Part shown: in pieces, positions 7,070 through 15,263 of the stretch | Position numbering within the stretch: the first letter of the stretch is position 1 | Layout of the letters: every line of letters starts with the position of its first letter | From: Glycomyces lechevalierae | Lineage (GTDB): Bacteria > Actinomycetota > Actinomycetes > Mycobacteriales > Micromonosporaceae | Length of the DNA stretch: 64,000 nt | Direction: 5' to 3' | NCBI RefSeq assembly: GCF_027622945.1 | Contig: NZ_JAPZVQ010000001.1 | Coordinates: forward strand, 287,183 to 351,182 | The notes under the pieces: model-generated | Databases searched by the model: none | Told to the model about the DNA's origin: nothing | What the model saw: the letters and a program-made list of their open reading frames with translations, nothing else | Translations under genes and position numbers: made by a program

Positions 7070-9247
7070 TCAGCCCGCGGGAGCAGCCGCCCGGCCCCAC
7101 GCGCGGTCGCCCATGAGCGACAGGGCCGCCGGGAGCAGGACCCCGCGGACCACCGTGGCGTCGATGAGGATCGCCAGCGCCATCCCGAGTCCGAGCATCT
7201 TGTACTCGATCGCCGAGAGGGTCACGAACACGGAGAAGACGCCGGTCATGATGAGCGCGGCGCTCGAGACGACGCCCGCGCTGGCGGCGATGCCGCCCAC
7301 GATCGCGTCCCGGTTCGCGGCTCCGGCGAGGCGGCGTTCGGCGACGCGGGAGAGCACGAAGATGTGGTAGTCCATGCTCAGTCCGAACAGGATGATGAAC
7401 ATGAACAGCGGGATCCAGCTCACGACGCCGCCGTACGAGGTGAAGCCGAGGAGCCCTTCGAGGTGGCCTCCTTGGAAGATCCAGGCGAGGGCGCCGCAGG
7501 CGGCGCCGATCGACAAGAGGTTCAAGGCGATCGAGGCGAGCGGGATGGCCCAGGAGCGGAACGTGAACGCGAGGAGCACGAAGGCGAGCACGAGGATGAA
7601 CGCCAGCACGTACGGGGTGCGGTTGAGCAGCTGATTGGTGAAGTCGTGCGGGAGCGCGGTCTTGCCGGTTACGGCGATCTGCGTGTCGGTGTGCCCGAAG
7701 GCGTTCGGGAGTGCCGTGTCGCGGAGGTAGGCGAGGGCGGCGTCGGCTTCGGGGTCGGTGGTGTCCCCGGCGAGGGGGACGCGGACGACGAGGGCGTCGC
7801 CGGCCGCGGTGGCGGTGATGGGTTCGAGGAGGCGGCCGCCGCTGGCGGCGGCTTCGGCGTGGAGCGTCTCGATCCCGCTTTCGATCGCGGCCCGGTCGAG
7901 GGTGCCGTTCCCGTTGAGGGCGATGACGACTCGGGCGCTGGTGGCGGATCCGGGGAAGTGACGCTGCATGGCCTCGGCGTTGTCGACGGCCGTGGAGATG
8001 CCGGGCGGGAGGCTGGCGGTGACGGCGGCGTCCTGGAGGCGCAGGCCGATGACGGGCGTGGCCGCGATGAGGAGCAGGACGGCGGTGAGGCCGCCGGTGG
8101 TGAGCGGTTTGCGGACGACGGTGGCGGCGATGCGCGCCCAGAAGCGGGAGGGCGCGGCTTGGATGCGGCGCTTGCCGAGCCATGGGAGGGGGGCGGCGTC
8201 GACGCGGTTGCGGAGTGTCGCCAGAACGGCGGGCAGGAACGTGACGGAGCCGAGGACGGCGAGGCCGACGACGAGCACGGTGCCGAGCGCGAGTCCTTTC
8301 AGGACGTCGATGCCGGTGATGAGGAGTCCGGCCATGCAGACGATGACGGTGAGGCCGGAGGCGGCGACGACGTGCCCGGAGGTGCGGGCGGTGGTGCGCA
8401 GCGCGGCGGCCGGGTCGTGGCCGGCGGCGCGTTCTTCTCTGAAGCGGCGCAGGTAGAACAGGGAGTAGTCGATGCCCACGGCCATGCCGATGAGCAGGAC
8501 GATCGCGGAGCCCGCGCCGTTGAACGGGACCCAGTGGCCGAGGAGCGCGAGGAGTCCGAAGGCCCCGGCGACGCTGGTCGCGGCGAGGAGGAGCGGGAGC
8601 CCGGCGGCGACGAGCGAGCCGAAGACCGCGAGGAGGACGAGGACGGTGAGCGGCAGCGAGGTGGTCTCGGCGCGCCGCATGTCGTCCTTGATGCCCGCGT
8701 CGACGGCGCCGGAGAGGGTCGCGTCGCCCGCTTGCAGGATTTCGGTGTCGGGGTGGGCCGCTTGGACTTCGGCGACGGCGTCGAGGACGGTCGCGGAGTT
8801 GGACTCGTAGGCGGCGTCCGGGCCGAGGACGGCGAAGGTGACGAGCGCGGCGTCCTCGCGCTGCCAGCGCTCGCCGTGGTCGCTGAGCGGGGAGCCGATG
8901 TCGCCCACGGCGTCCGGGGACGCCGCGAGGGCGGCCACGAGGTCGGCGACGGCGGCTTGCGAAGCAGCAGGGTCGCCGGTGATGAGGACGTTCTCGCGGA
9001 CGGCGTAGCCGCCTTCGGCGTTGATGAGTGCTTCAGCGACGCCGGCTTCACCGGGGTCGGTGGCGCGCGCGTCCTCACCCAGCGGCAGCGCGCCGGAGAG
9101 GACGGCGAGGGCGACGAGGGCGAGCCAGCCGCCGATGGCGAGGGCCCGGTGCCGGGCGGACCAGTCGGCGACGGCGGCGACGATGCCGCGGCGGGTGGTG
9201 TGCGGGGCCTTTCGGGCACGGGGGTCTGCGGTGATGTCGTGCAGCAC
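7070..9247 (-). CDS. MMPL-family RND transporter
   Basis: A 725-residue inner-membrane transporter with twelve predicted helices in two homologous halves. Each half has the proton-relay Asp-Tyr pair of the family: GIDYSLFYLRRFREE in the first and LSMDYHIFVLSRV in the second. A periplasmic-type domain of about 150 residues follows helix 1 (residues 60-190) and another follows helix 7. Actinobacterial MMPL proteins export lipids, siderophores or drugs using the proton gradient. Start is GTG 9247. There is no adjacent lipid-synthesis cluster; the WS/DGAT gene two genes downstream is the only lipid link. Confidence 0.87.
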   Translation of the reverse strand: MLHDITADPRARKAPHTTRRGIVAAVADWSARHRALAIGGWLALVALAVLSGALPLGEDARATDPGEAGVAEALINAEGGYAVRENVLITGDPAASQAAVADLVAALAASPDAVGDIGSPLSDHGERWQREDAALVTFAVLGPDAAYESNSATVLDAVAEVQAAHPDTEILQAGDATLSGAVDAGIKDDMRRAETTSLPLTVLVLLAVFGSLVAAGLPLLLAATSVAGAFGLLALLGHWVPFNGAGSAIVLLIGMAVGIDYSLFYLRRFREERAAGHDPAAALRTTARTSGHVVAASGLTVIVCMAGLLITGIDVLKGLALGTVLVVGLAVLGSVTFLPAVLATLRNRVDAAPLPWLGKRRIQAAPSRFWARIAATVVRKPLTTGGLTAVLLLIAATPVIGLRLQDAAVTASLPPGISTAVDNAEAMQRHFPGSATSARVVIALNGNGTLDRAAIESGIETLHAEAAASGGRLLEPITATAAGDALVVRVPLAGDTTDPEADAALAYLRDTALPNAFGHTDTQIAVTGKTALPHDFTNQLLNRTPYVLAFILVLAFVLLAFTFRSWAIPLASIALNLLSIGAACGALAWIFQGGHLEGLLGFTSYGGVVSWIPLFMFIILFGLSMDYHIFVLSRVAERRLAGAANRDAIVGGIAASAGVVSSAALIMTGVFSVFVTLSAIEYKMLGLGMALAILIDATVVRGVLLPAALSLMGDRAWGRAAAPAG

Positions 9248-9370
9248 GGTCTGCTTTCCTGTTCGTGGGGGCGTCCCTGCGGAACTCGCCGCGGTTTCGT
9301 GCGCGGCGAGGTGGTTCGTCTCCCTGGGTGTGAAGCGCCGGGTTGCCGCCCGGCCTTGCCTGCCCGGGCC

Positions 9371-9400
9371 CGGGCCGTCGAGTTGCCGCTCGACGGCCCG
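9371..9400 (-). terminator. hairpin after the coiled-coil membrane protein gene
   Basis: A perfect 12-base stem CGGGCCGTCGAG / CTCGACGGCCCG around a 6-base loop, 15 bases after the stop at 9416 of the leftward gene. It separates this gene from the MMPL gene. Confidence 0.75.
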
Positions 9401-9415
9401 GACCGATGCCGGGCC

Positions 9416-9688
9416 TTATTCGACGACCTTGAGGGTCTCCTCGATCGAAGCGTTGCTGGTCTCGATCCGCGCGAGGCGCTCGTTGAGCGCCGCGAGCTGC
9501 TGGGCGATCTCGGTCTGGCGCTCGTCGGCCCGCTGGGCGAGCTTCTTGTACTCGTCGTCCTGCCTGATCTGCATCTCGGCGCGCTTGAGGAAGGCCTTGC
9601 GCCAGATCAGGGACAGCACGACCGTGATGAGCAGTGTGAAGAGCGCGGTGGTGCCGATGATTTCCTGCCAGTCGTAGGGGCTGTCCAT
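9416..9688 (-). CDS. small single-span membrane protein with coiled coil
   Basis: A 90-residue protein with one hydrophobic helix (about residues 11-29, TTALFTLLITVVLSLIW), then a charged amphipathic stretch to the end with heptad spacing (QLAALNERLARIETSNASIEETLKVVE), likely a cytosolic coiled coil. I do not recognise a family. It starts 12 bases after the ArsR-type gene stop, so the two form one operon and the regulator probably controls its dose. A structural or scaffold role is conceivable but not shown. Confidence 0.75.
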   Translation of the reverse strand: MDSPYDWQEIIGTTALFTLLITVVLSLIWRKAFLKRAEMQIRQDDEYKKLAQRADERQTEIAQQLAALNERLARIETSNASIEETLKVVE

Positions 9689-9700
9689 GGCGGGTCCTTT

Positions 9701-10012
9701 CTAGAGGGTGAGCGTCGTCGAGGCCCGCTCGACGGTCGCGGGGGTGAGGTTGACGGCGAACGGGACGAGCTCGTAGTAGTTCATGGCCTTGCCGTCCTCG
9801 GACACCTCGAGGGTGGAGGTGACCAGGCCGGACGCCTCCAGTTTCTTCAAGTGGACCTGGAGCAGCGCCCGGCTGATGCCGAGGTCCCGCGCCAACTGGC
9901 TCACGTAGTTGCGCCCGCCGGCGAGGGCGGCCACGACGCGCAGCCGGTGCGGACTGGCGAGCGCCGCCAGGAGCGCGACCAGGTCGTCCCCGGTCGGGAT
10001 GCCTTCGTCCAT
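9701..10012 (-). CDS. ArsR-type winged-helix regulator
   Basis: A 103-residue protein that is nearly all winged helix: LLAALASPHRLRVVAALAGG, then the recognition helix region VSQLARDLGISRALLQVHLKKLEASGLVTS. It lacks the Cys-x-Cys metal box of the classic ArsR sensors, so metal sensing is unlikely from sequence. It heads a two-gene unit with the small membrane protein. A symmetric site at 10025-10048 lies 13 bases before its start codon, consistent with autorepression. Confidence 0.8.
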   Translation of the reverse strand: MDEGIPTGDDLVALLAALASPHRLRVVAALAGGRNYVSQLARDLGISRALLQVHLKKLEASGLVTSTLEVSEDGKAMNYYELVPFAVNLTPATVERASTTLTL

Positions 10013-10024
10013 GCGGCCTCCAAT

Positions 10025-10048
10025 ACCTGCAAGTGAATGTTAGCAGGT
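10025..10048. promoter_or_regulatory. putative operator of the ArsR-type regulator
   Basis: ACCTGC-N12-GCAGGT lies directly upstream of the regulator start at 10012, in a stretch that is AT-rich for this genome (AAGTGAATGTTA). The position and symmetry fit autoregulation by a winged-helix dimer. Confidence 0.6.
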
Positions 10049-10090
10049 GCCTCGATTGCTTTGCAGGACTCGGGTTTCCGGGCATGCGAA

Positions 10091-10117
10091 AGGGCCGGTG
10101 ACGATGTCACCGGCCCT
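10091..10117 (-). terminator. hairpin after the second DoxX gene
   Basis: A 12-base perfect stem AGGGCCGGTGAC / GTCACCGGCCCT with loop GAT, 13 bases after the stop at 10130. A closely similar hairpin ends uppP at 40823-40847, so this is a house-style terminator of the genome. Confidence 0.75.
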
Positions 10118-10129
10118 CGTCGCGCGGGT

Positions 10130-10576
10130 TCACCGCACGGACTTGAAGCCGTGCTTGAAGAACCGCTGGGTCTGGTTGCGGCGGACCCAGGCGATGCCCG
10201 CGAAGAGGACGAGCAGGATCAGGGGCGTCACGACCGGGAAGTCGAGGAGGGCGGCGTTGAAGATCGCGGCGCCGATCATGAGCAGGCCCAGGCCGCCCGC
10301 GGCCAGGCCGGAGACGCGCGGGATGAACAGGCCGATCCCGCCGGCGACCTCGAGGGCGCCCACGAAGTACATGAACCAGTCGCCCCAGCCGATGGTGTCG
10401 AAGCCTTCGGCGGCGGCCTCCGCGCCGAACAGCTTCGGCGCGCCGGAGGCGACGATCATGAAGGCGCCCAGGAGGATCTGGAACACCCAGGTGGTGATGC
10501 TCAGCGCTTTGCCGGGGCCGGCGGCGTCGGTGGTGGCGAGGACGGTCTCGTCGGCGGTGTATCCGTTGGTCGTCAT
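10130..10576 (-). CDS. DoxX-family membrane protein
   Basis: A 148-residue protein with a 20-residue polar N-terminus and four hydrophobic helices. The DoxX signature region is ILLGAFMIVASGAPKLFGAEAAAEGF, followed by WGDWFMYFVGALEVAGGIGLFIP. The C-terminus is basic (RRNQTQRFFKHGFKSVR), as in other actinobacterial DoxX proteins. Its role is unknown; the family is linked to membrane redox reactions. It is monocistronic with its own terminator and faces the sulfotransferase gene divergently across about 200 bases, in which the TCCTA-N9-TAGGA element lies. Confidence 0.8.
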   Translation of the reverse strand: MTTNGYTADETVLATTDAAGPGKALSITTWVFQILLGAFMIVASGAPKLFGAEAAAEGFDTIGWGDWFMYFVGALEVAGGIGLFIPRVSGLAAGGLGLLMIGAAIFNAALLDFPVVTPLILLVLFAGIAWVRRNQTQRFFKHGFKSVR

Positions 10577-10699
10577 GATGCTTGCCTTTCAAAGAGGAAC
10601 AGCCGGGGTTGTCGGGCTCTTGCCCATGTAGACGAGGCCCGCTCCGCGGATTCATCGCGCTCGAGCAGAAATCTTCGCGGCGATCCATCACCGCAATAC

Positions 10700-10718
10700 T
10701 CCTACTATTCAGATAGGA
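10700..10718. promoter_or_regulatory. TCCTA-N9-TAGGA element upstream of the sulfotransferase gene
   Basis: An inverted repeat TCCTA-ctattcaga-TAGGA, 56 bases before the sulfotransferase start. The same element, with the same 9-base spacing, precedes egtA (57525) and the cysteine leader/sulfonate operon (58261), and a one-mismatch copy precedes the winged-helix gene (57593). Outside the arms this copy and the one at 58261 also share GA before TAGGA and TAC after it. Confidence 0.7.
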
Positions 10719-10774
10719 TTACCGGCAGTAGTGTGCCCGTGCCCCGTCCCCAAAGGCCCCCTTCGGAGGAACGC

Positions 10775-11974
10775 ATGTCCAGCGTCCCGGCCAGTACCCG
10801 CCTCCTCAACGCCTTCCTCACCCCCACCCTCGCCAGCCAGCGCACGCCCGACGCCGTGTTCGACGGCATGGTCGCCGAGGCCCGGGCCGCGCTCGGCGTC
10901 CAGGACGAGGACGACACCGCCTTCGACGACCTCCGGTTCCTGCTCGGCGCCTTCGCGCGCCGCGAGGACCTGACCGCACTCGGCTGGCAGACCGCGCTGA
11001 TGGACCTGCAAGTGCGCGTGGAGAACCGCATCCGGGTGCGCCGCGCCCATCGCGCCGAGCCCGCGATCGGCCGCGAACCGGTGCGCGCCCCGGTGTTCGT
11101 GGCGGCGCTGCCGCGCACCGCGACCGCGCTGGTACGCGGGGTCCTCGCGAAGTCGGCGGCGCACCGCGCGCCGCTGCTGTGGGAGATGGGCTGCACCGAG
11201 ACCGGGCGCGCCGAGGCCGACCGGCGCCGAAGCTTCAAGAGGACCGCGCGGCTCTACCGGTCGCTCGGGCGGCTCGTGCCCGGCGGCGACGAGGTGTCCG
11301 CGCTCGTCCCGGAGGGCCCGAACGACTGCGCGCACCTGCTCCCCCACGGTGCGCAGCACCTCCTGCGCGCCGACCTGCCCGAGTACCGGGAATGGCTGGC
11401 GGGCAGGGACTTCACGGCCGACTACGCGTTCCTCAAGCAGGCGCTGCAGGTCCTCCAGCACGGGCGGCCGCCGGCGCGGTGGATCGTCGAGGCGCCCGCG
11501 AACCTGGGCCGGTTCGAGGCGATCCGGCGCGTCTTCCCCGACGCGGTGATCGTCTGGGTGCACCGCGATCCGCTCACCGTGCTCGGTTCGCACTGCGGGC
11601 TGGTCGAGGCCTCGTGGGCCCTGCACCAGCGCCGCCCGGACCCGCGCGCGATCGGGCCGGTGTGGCTCGCTCTGGCGTCCAAGGCGATCGAGCGGTCCCG
11701 TCAAGCGCGGCTGGCGCTGCCGCGCGAGGCGATCGTGGACGTGTCGTACGAGCGGCTCGCCTCGGACGCGGGCGTGTGGCGGTGGTTGTACGAGCGGGTC
11801 GGGAGCCGCTGGAGCGAGGCCGACGCGGCGAACCTGGCGCGGGCCGCGGCCGGGCCCGAGGCCGGGCGGCTGCACGAGCACGAGCTCGCCCGCTACGGGG
11901 TGGACTTCGCCGACGTCGAGGCCGCGTTCGGGGACTACCCGCGCACGATCGACCGGATCGCGGTCCTGCACTGA
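10775..11974 (+). CDS. PAPS-dependent sulfotransferase family protein
   Basis: A 399-residue cytosolic protein of the Sulfotransfer_3 type. The 5'-phosphosulfate loop is LPRTATALVRGVL near residue 112 and the 3'-phosphate motif is VHRDPLTVLGS near residue 262. Family members move a sulfuryl group from PAPS to an alcohol or amine; the acceptor is unknown. GGAGGA precedes ATG 10775. It is related to the protein at 13174-14394 (same motif spacing and the same C-terminal HEHELARYGVDFADVEAAFGDY-type ending). The upstream TCCTA-N9-TAGGA element links its control to the sulfur genes at 57-63 kb. Confidence 0.82.
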   Translation: MSSVPASTRLLNAFLTPTLASQRTPDAVFDGMVAEARAALGVQDEDDTAFDDLRFLLGAFARREDLTALGWQTALMDLQVRVENRIRVRRAHRAEPAIGREPVRAPVFVAALPRTATALVRGVLAKSAAHRAPLLWEMGCTETGRAEADRRRSFKRTARLYRSLGRLVPGGDEVSALVPEGPNDCAHLLPHGAQHLLRADLPEYREWLAGRDFTADYAFLKQALQVLQHGRPPARWIVEAPANLGRFEAIRRVFPDAVIVWVHRDPLTVLGSHCGLVEASWALHQRRPDPRAIGPVWLALASKAIERSRQARLALPREAIVDVSYERLASDAGVWRWLYERVGSRWSEADAANLARAAAGPEAGRLHEHELARYGVDFADVEAAFGDYPRTIDRIAVLH

Positions 11975-12064
11975 GGTGAGGCCCGCCACTCACTTCCCGG
12001 GGAAACGCGCGCAGGGGGCTTCGGATGGAGCCCAGGTGTCGGTCCCCGGGGCTAGCGTGGGGGG

Positions 12065-13177
12065 ATGATCGAACGTCAGCAGGTGCGGCACTACCGCGTC
12101 CACGCCCAGCAGCTCGACCGCGAGCAGGGGGCCGTGGCCGACACCGCCGTGCTCGACATCGGCGCGCAGGACACCGGGCCCGACGGGGCGCTCTGGGCGC
12201 TCGAAGTGCGCGGCGTGGACACGGCCGGGCTCGGCGCCGCCGCCGAGCACCACGACGACCTGGTGTGGCTGTGGACCCTGCGCGGCGCGCCGCACTGCTA
12301 CCGGCGCGCCGACGCCGCGCAGATCGCCGCGGCCGCCGCCCCGTGGTCGGAGGCCGACGCCGCCAAGCGGATCTTCGACGCCTCGCGGCCTTTGAAGGAA
12401 GCCGGGGTCCCCGTGCTCGAAGCGCTCGACACCCTGACCGACCAGATGCGCGCGATCGTCAAGGAGCCCATGGTCAAAGGCGAGATGTCCTCCCGCCTGC
12501 ACGAGGCCATGCCCGAGCACTACCAGCGGTACTGCAAGGTCTGCGACGCCGTGCACCTCTACGAGATGCCGTTCCGGCTCTCCGCGGTGCGGGCCGGGCT
12601 CGAACTCGTGCCCGACACCTCGCCGCCCGTCCTGCGGCCCATGCCCGGGTTCGCCGTCGCGCCCGACTACGACGACCGGCTCGACCCGGTTCGCGCCTAC
12701 CTCCACCTGCTCGGGCCCGCGACCCACAAGCAGGTCGCCGAGTACGTGGACGCGCCCGTGCGCGAGGTCAAGGCGCACTGGCCCGAAGACGCCGTCGAAG
12801 TGCAGGTCGACGGCGAGACCCGGTGGATGCTCGACGCCGACGTCGAAGCGCTGCAGGGCGCCGAGTCCTCCGGGACGCGCCTCCTCGGCCCCTACGACCT
12901 GTACCTGCAGGGACGCGACCGGGCGACCCTCGTCAGCGACGCCGCCAAGGTCAAGGCGCTCTGGCCGGTGCTCGGGCGGCCCGGGGCCGTCCTCATCGAC
13001 GGCGAGATCGCGGGCCTGTGGCGGCCGCGGAAGTCCGGCAAGAAGTTCAACGTCGCCGTCGAACCCTGGCGCGACCTCGCGCCCGCCGAACGGAAGCTCG
13101 TCGAAGCCGAGGCCGAGAAGCTGGCCGCGTTCCGCGGCACGGCCCTCACCGGCCTCGACTACACGTCGCAGCCCTAA
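12065..13177 (+). CDS. winged-helix DNA-binding protein, AlkZ-like (HTH_42)
   Basis: A 370-residue protein matching the HTH_42/AlkZ-like superfamily. It opens with RHYRVHAQQLDREQG, has a central LVWLWTLRGAPHCYRRAD where AlkZ-type glycosylases carry their catalytic QxQ/QxD-type loop, tandem winged helices, and ends with a beta-rich segment (LWRPRKSGKKFNVAVEPW). Proven members unhook DNA crosslinks or alkylated bases, but this subfamily is mostly uncharacterised and I do not see a clear QxQ. It lies between two sulfotransferase genes, and its stop codon overlaps that of the leftward one by 4 bases. Confidence 0.72.
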   Translation: MIERQQVRHYRVHAQQLDREQGAVADTAVLDIGAQDTGPDGALWALEVRGVDTAGLGAAAEHHDDLVWLWTLRGAPHCYRRADAAQIAAAAAPWSEADAAKRIFDASRPLKEAGVPVLEALDTLTDQMRAIVKEPMVKGEMSSRLHEAMPEHYQRYCKVCDAVHLYEMPFRLSAVRAGLELVPDTSPPVLRPMPGFAVAPDYDDRLDPVRAYLHLLGPATHKQVAEYVDAPVREVKAHWPEDAVEVQVDGETRWMLDADVEALQGAESSGTRLLGPYDLYLQGRDRATLVSDAAKVKALWPVLGRPGAVLIDGEIAGLWRPRKSGKKFNVAVEPWRDLAPAERKLVEAEAEKLAAFRGTALTGLDYTSQP

Positions 13178-14394
13178 CGGGCGCTGGCGGCCAGGTTGTC
13201 CACGAACAGGCCGTAGTCGCCGAAGGCGTCGTCGATCATGGCCGGCTCGAGCCCGTAGTGCACCATCGAGTACTCGTGGCCGCGCTGGTCGCGCGGGCGG
13301 TTCAGGGCCTCTTCGAGATTGCGCTCGTCCGCGTCCGTCCACTTCAGGTCGAGCTTGTCGAACAGCTCGGGCACGTACTTGAACGGGTCGGCCATCATCG
13401 CGTGGTACGCGACGTCCACGGTGGCCTCGCGCGGCATCTGGATGCGCTCGCGCCGGGCCCGCTCGACCATCTCCGGGAGGATCGAGAGCCACACCTGACC
13501 GATCCGGTGGGGGTCCACCGACTTCGGCTGGTTGTGCAGGTAGCCGAGGGACTCGGCCATCGAGCACATGGAGCCCATGACGGTGTGCGGGTCGCGGTGG
13601 GTCCACACGAACTTCGCGTCCGGGAACACGTGGTGGATTGCCGCCGTCTCCCCCAGGCAGTCCGGGTGCTTCAGCATCCAGCGCGGCGTCGGACGCCGGA
13701 ACTGGAGGATCTGCAGCACCTCCCGCACGAACCGGTAGTCCGGGCGGGCGTCGTACGAGCGCAGGAACTCCACGTACCTCGGCATGGGCGCCATGGTGTT
13801 GTGCAGGCGGCTCTGGTTGAGCAGGAAGTAGATCTCCTCCACCCAGTCGGCGCGCACCGGGTGGATGCGCGACCACGACGGGCTGAGCATGAGGATCTGG
13901 TCGAGCCGCTTCTGCGTCTGGCGGCGCAGCTTCGCCACCTCGTCGTCCGGCCGCGGCAGGCCGATGTTGTCCATCTCCCACATGTACGGGCCGCGCCCGC
14001 CCGGGGCGTTCGCGAGGATCTTGTGCGTCAGCGTGGTCGCGGTGCGGGGCAGGCCGATCACGAACACGGGCGCCTCGATCCGCTCCTCGCGGACCTCGGG
14101 GTGCTCGGCCTGCAGGCGGCGCACCAGGAAGCGGTTGCGGATGCGGGTCTTCACCATGTCCTGCACCGAGAGCCAGCCGACGCCGCTCAGGGACGGGACG
14201 TCGGCGATGAACCCGAGGAAGCGGCGCAGGAGCAGCAGCTCCGACTCGTCCTCTTCGGTCAGGCGCACGCCCGCGTTCGCGGCGCGCTGGGTCTGGAGGA
14301 GGCGGTCGAAGTAGCGGTCGGGGTCGTGGCGCGCCCGCGCGGCGGGGGCGGTGAGGGCGTTGACAAGGCGCAGTCGTGCGGTGGTCCGGCGCAT
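13174..14394 (-). CDS. sulfotransferase family protein
   Basis: A 406-residue Sulfotransfer_3-type protein. It has IGLPRTATTLTHKIL (5'-phosphosulfate loop) near residue 115, THRDPHTVMGSMCSMAESLG (3'-phosphate binding) in the middle, and a C-terminal RGHEYSMVHYGLEP...AFGDY. Proteins of this subgroup often sulfate glycolipids or sterol-like compounds; the substrate is not predictable here. GAGAGGA lies before ATG 14394; an upstream in-frame ATG at 14418 would add only eight residues. It is a diverged paralog of the gene at 10775, in opposite orientation, and lacks the TCCTA-N9-TAGGA element upstream. Confidence 0.83.
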   Translation of the reverse strand: MRRTTARLRLVNALTAPAARARHDPDRYFDRLLQTQRAANAGVRLTEEDESELLLLRRFLGFIADVPSLSGVGWLSVQDMVKTRIRNRFLVRRLQAEHPEVREERIEAPVFVIGLPRTATTLTHKILANAPGGRGPYMWEMDNIGLPRPDDEVAKLRRQTQKRLDQILMLSPSWSRIHPVRADWVEEIYFLLNQSRLHNTMAPMPRYVEFLRSYDARPDYRFVREVLQILQFRRPTPRWMLKHPDCLGETAAIHHVFPDAKFVWTHRDPHTVMGSMCSMAESLGYLHNQPKSVDPHRIGQVWLSILPEMVERARRERIQMPREATVDVAYHAMMADPFKYVPELFDKLDLKWTDADERNLEEALNRPRDQRGHEYSMVHYGLEPAMIDDAFGDYGLFVDNLAASAR

Positions 14395-14550
14395 GAAAGG
14401 TCCTCTCTGCGTTGGCATTCACGCCAAAAGGGGTGACGCCACCGGAGCGTAGCGCAACGGACCCGCCGTTTGAAGGCCTTGCGCGGCAGGCAATCAGGGC
14501 CGCGCCGCACCCACCGCCCCCACCTCCATTTCAGACTGTTCCGCTCGGAA

Positions 14551-15090
14551 TTATTCGCCGGTCTCGCCGTCGATCACCTCGCGGATCAGGTCGGCGTGGC
14601 CGTTGTGGCGGGCGTACTCCTCGATCATGTGGCACAGGATCCACCGCAGCGACGGGCTCTTGCCGTTCGGCCAGACCAGGTGCGCGGGGCGGCCGAGACC
14701 GCCGTCTGCGAGGGCTTCGGCGACGGAGGCGCGGGCGATCTCGATACCGCGCTGCCACATGGCGTGCAGGGCTTCGGGGGTGTCGTCGGCGGCGGAGTGC
14801 CATTCCCAGTCGCGGTCGGCCTTCCAGTCGACGGAGTCCCAGGGTTCGCCCATGGGGCGGCCGTAGAGGGAGCGCAGGAACCAGCTCGTCTCCACATAGG
14901 CCATGTGCTTGAGGAGGCCGCCGAGGGTCATGGTGGAGGCGGCGACGGTGCGGTCGAGGGCGGCGGCGTCGAGGCCGCGGGTCTTCCAGGCGAGGGTGGC
15001 GCGCTGGAAGTCGAGGAAGCCGATGAGGGTGGCGGCCTCGTCGCCGTCGGCGGGCGGTTCGGGGCGGCCTTGGGCGTCGATGATGGTCAT
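14551..15090 (-). CDS. DinB/DUF664-family protein
   Basis: A 179-residue four-helix-bundle protein of the DinB/DUF664 type. It has the FLDFQRATLAWKTRGLD helix, LGGLLKHMAYVETSWF with the first metal-ligand histidine, and a C-terminal LRWILCHMIEEYARHNGHAD supplying two more in an HxxxxxxxH arrangement. The fold is used by mycothiol- or bacillithiol-dependent transferases; this subgroup is common in Streptomyces but uncharacterised. I choose ATG 15090 (MTIIDAQGRP), because the nine residues before it look like upstream noise. It faces the GH62 gene divergently. Confidence 0.78.
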   Translation of the reverse strand: MTIIDAQGRPEPPADGDEAATLIGFLDFQRATLAWKTRGLDAAALDRTVAASTMTLGGLLKHMAYVETSWFLRSLYGRPMGEPWDSVDWKADRDWEWHSAADDTPEALHAMWQRGIEIARASVAEALADGGLGRPAHLVWPNGKSPSLRWILCHMIEEYARHNGHADLIREVIDGETGE

Positions 15091-15118
15091 TTCGGAACTG
15101 TACCTGGGGCTCCGCAAC

Positions 15119-15222
15119 TTCCGAAACTATTCAAAGGCTCGCGAGGCATTTACAGGCATCGATATTTATCGGTAACCTGTTCCTGCGCTTCCGGTTTTTC
15201 CGGAACCTCCTGAAAGTTTCGG
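15119..15222 (+). promoter_or_regulatory. operator-like boxes upstream of the GH62 gene
   Basis: CCGAAACTATTCA at 15121 and CTGAAAGTTTCGG around 15210-15222 are inverted copies of one motif with a GAAA-N-TTTC core, 43 bases before the start at the nearer box. Sites of this GAAANTTTC type are known upstream of xylan- and arabinan-degrading genes in streptomycetes, where LacI-type repressors bind. A small hairpin CCGGtttttCCGG lies between the boxes. Confidence 0.55.
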
Positions 15223-15263
15223 ATTTCGGGCGTGAACGCCTGTACCCCAAGGAGAGACGAATC

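Noticed and set aside
7364..10036. A very long rightward open frame (890 codons) opposite the MMPL gene
   Set aside because: It is an antisense shadow with Gly/Glu/Asp-rich low-complexity product. The opposite strand carries clear MMPL, coiled-coil and ArsR-type proteins with Shine-Dalgarno sites.
13638..13820. Short rightward frame opposite the second sulfotransferase
   Set aside because: Ser/Gly/Pro-rich shadow with no Shine-Dalgarno and no family match.
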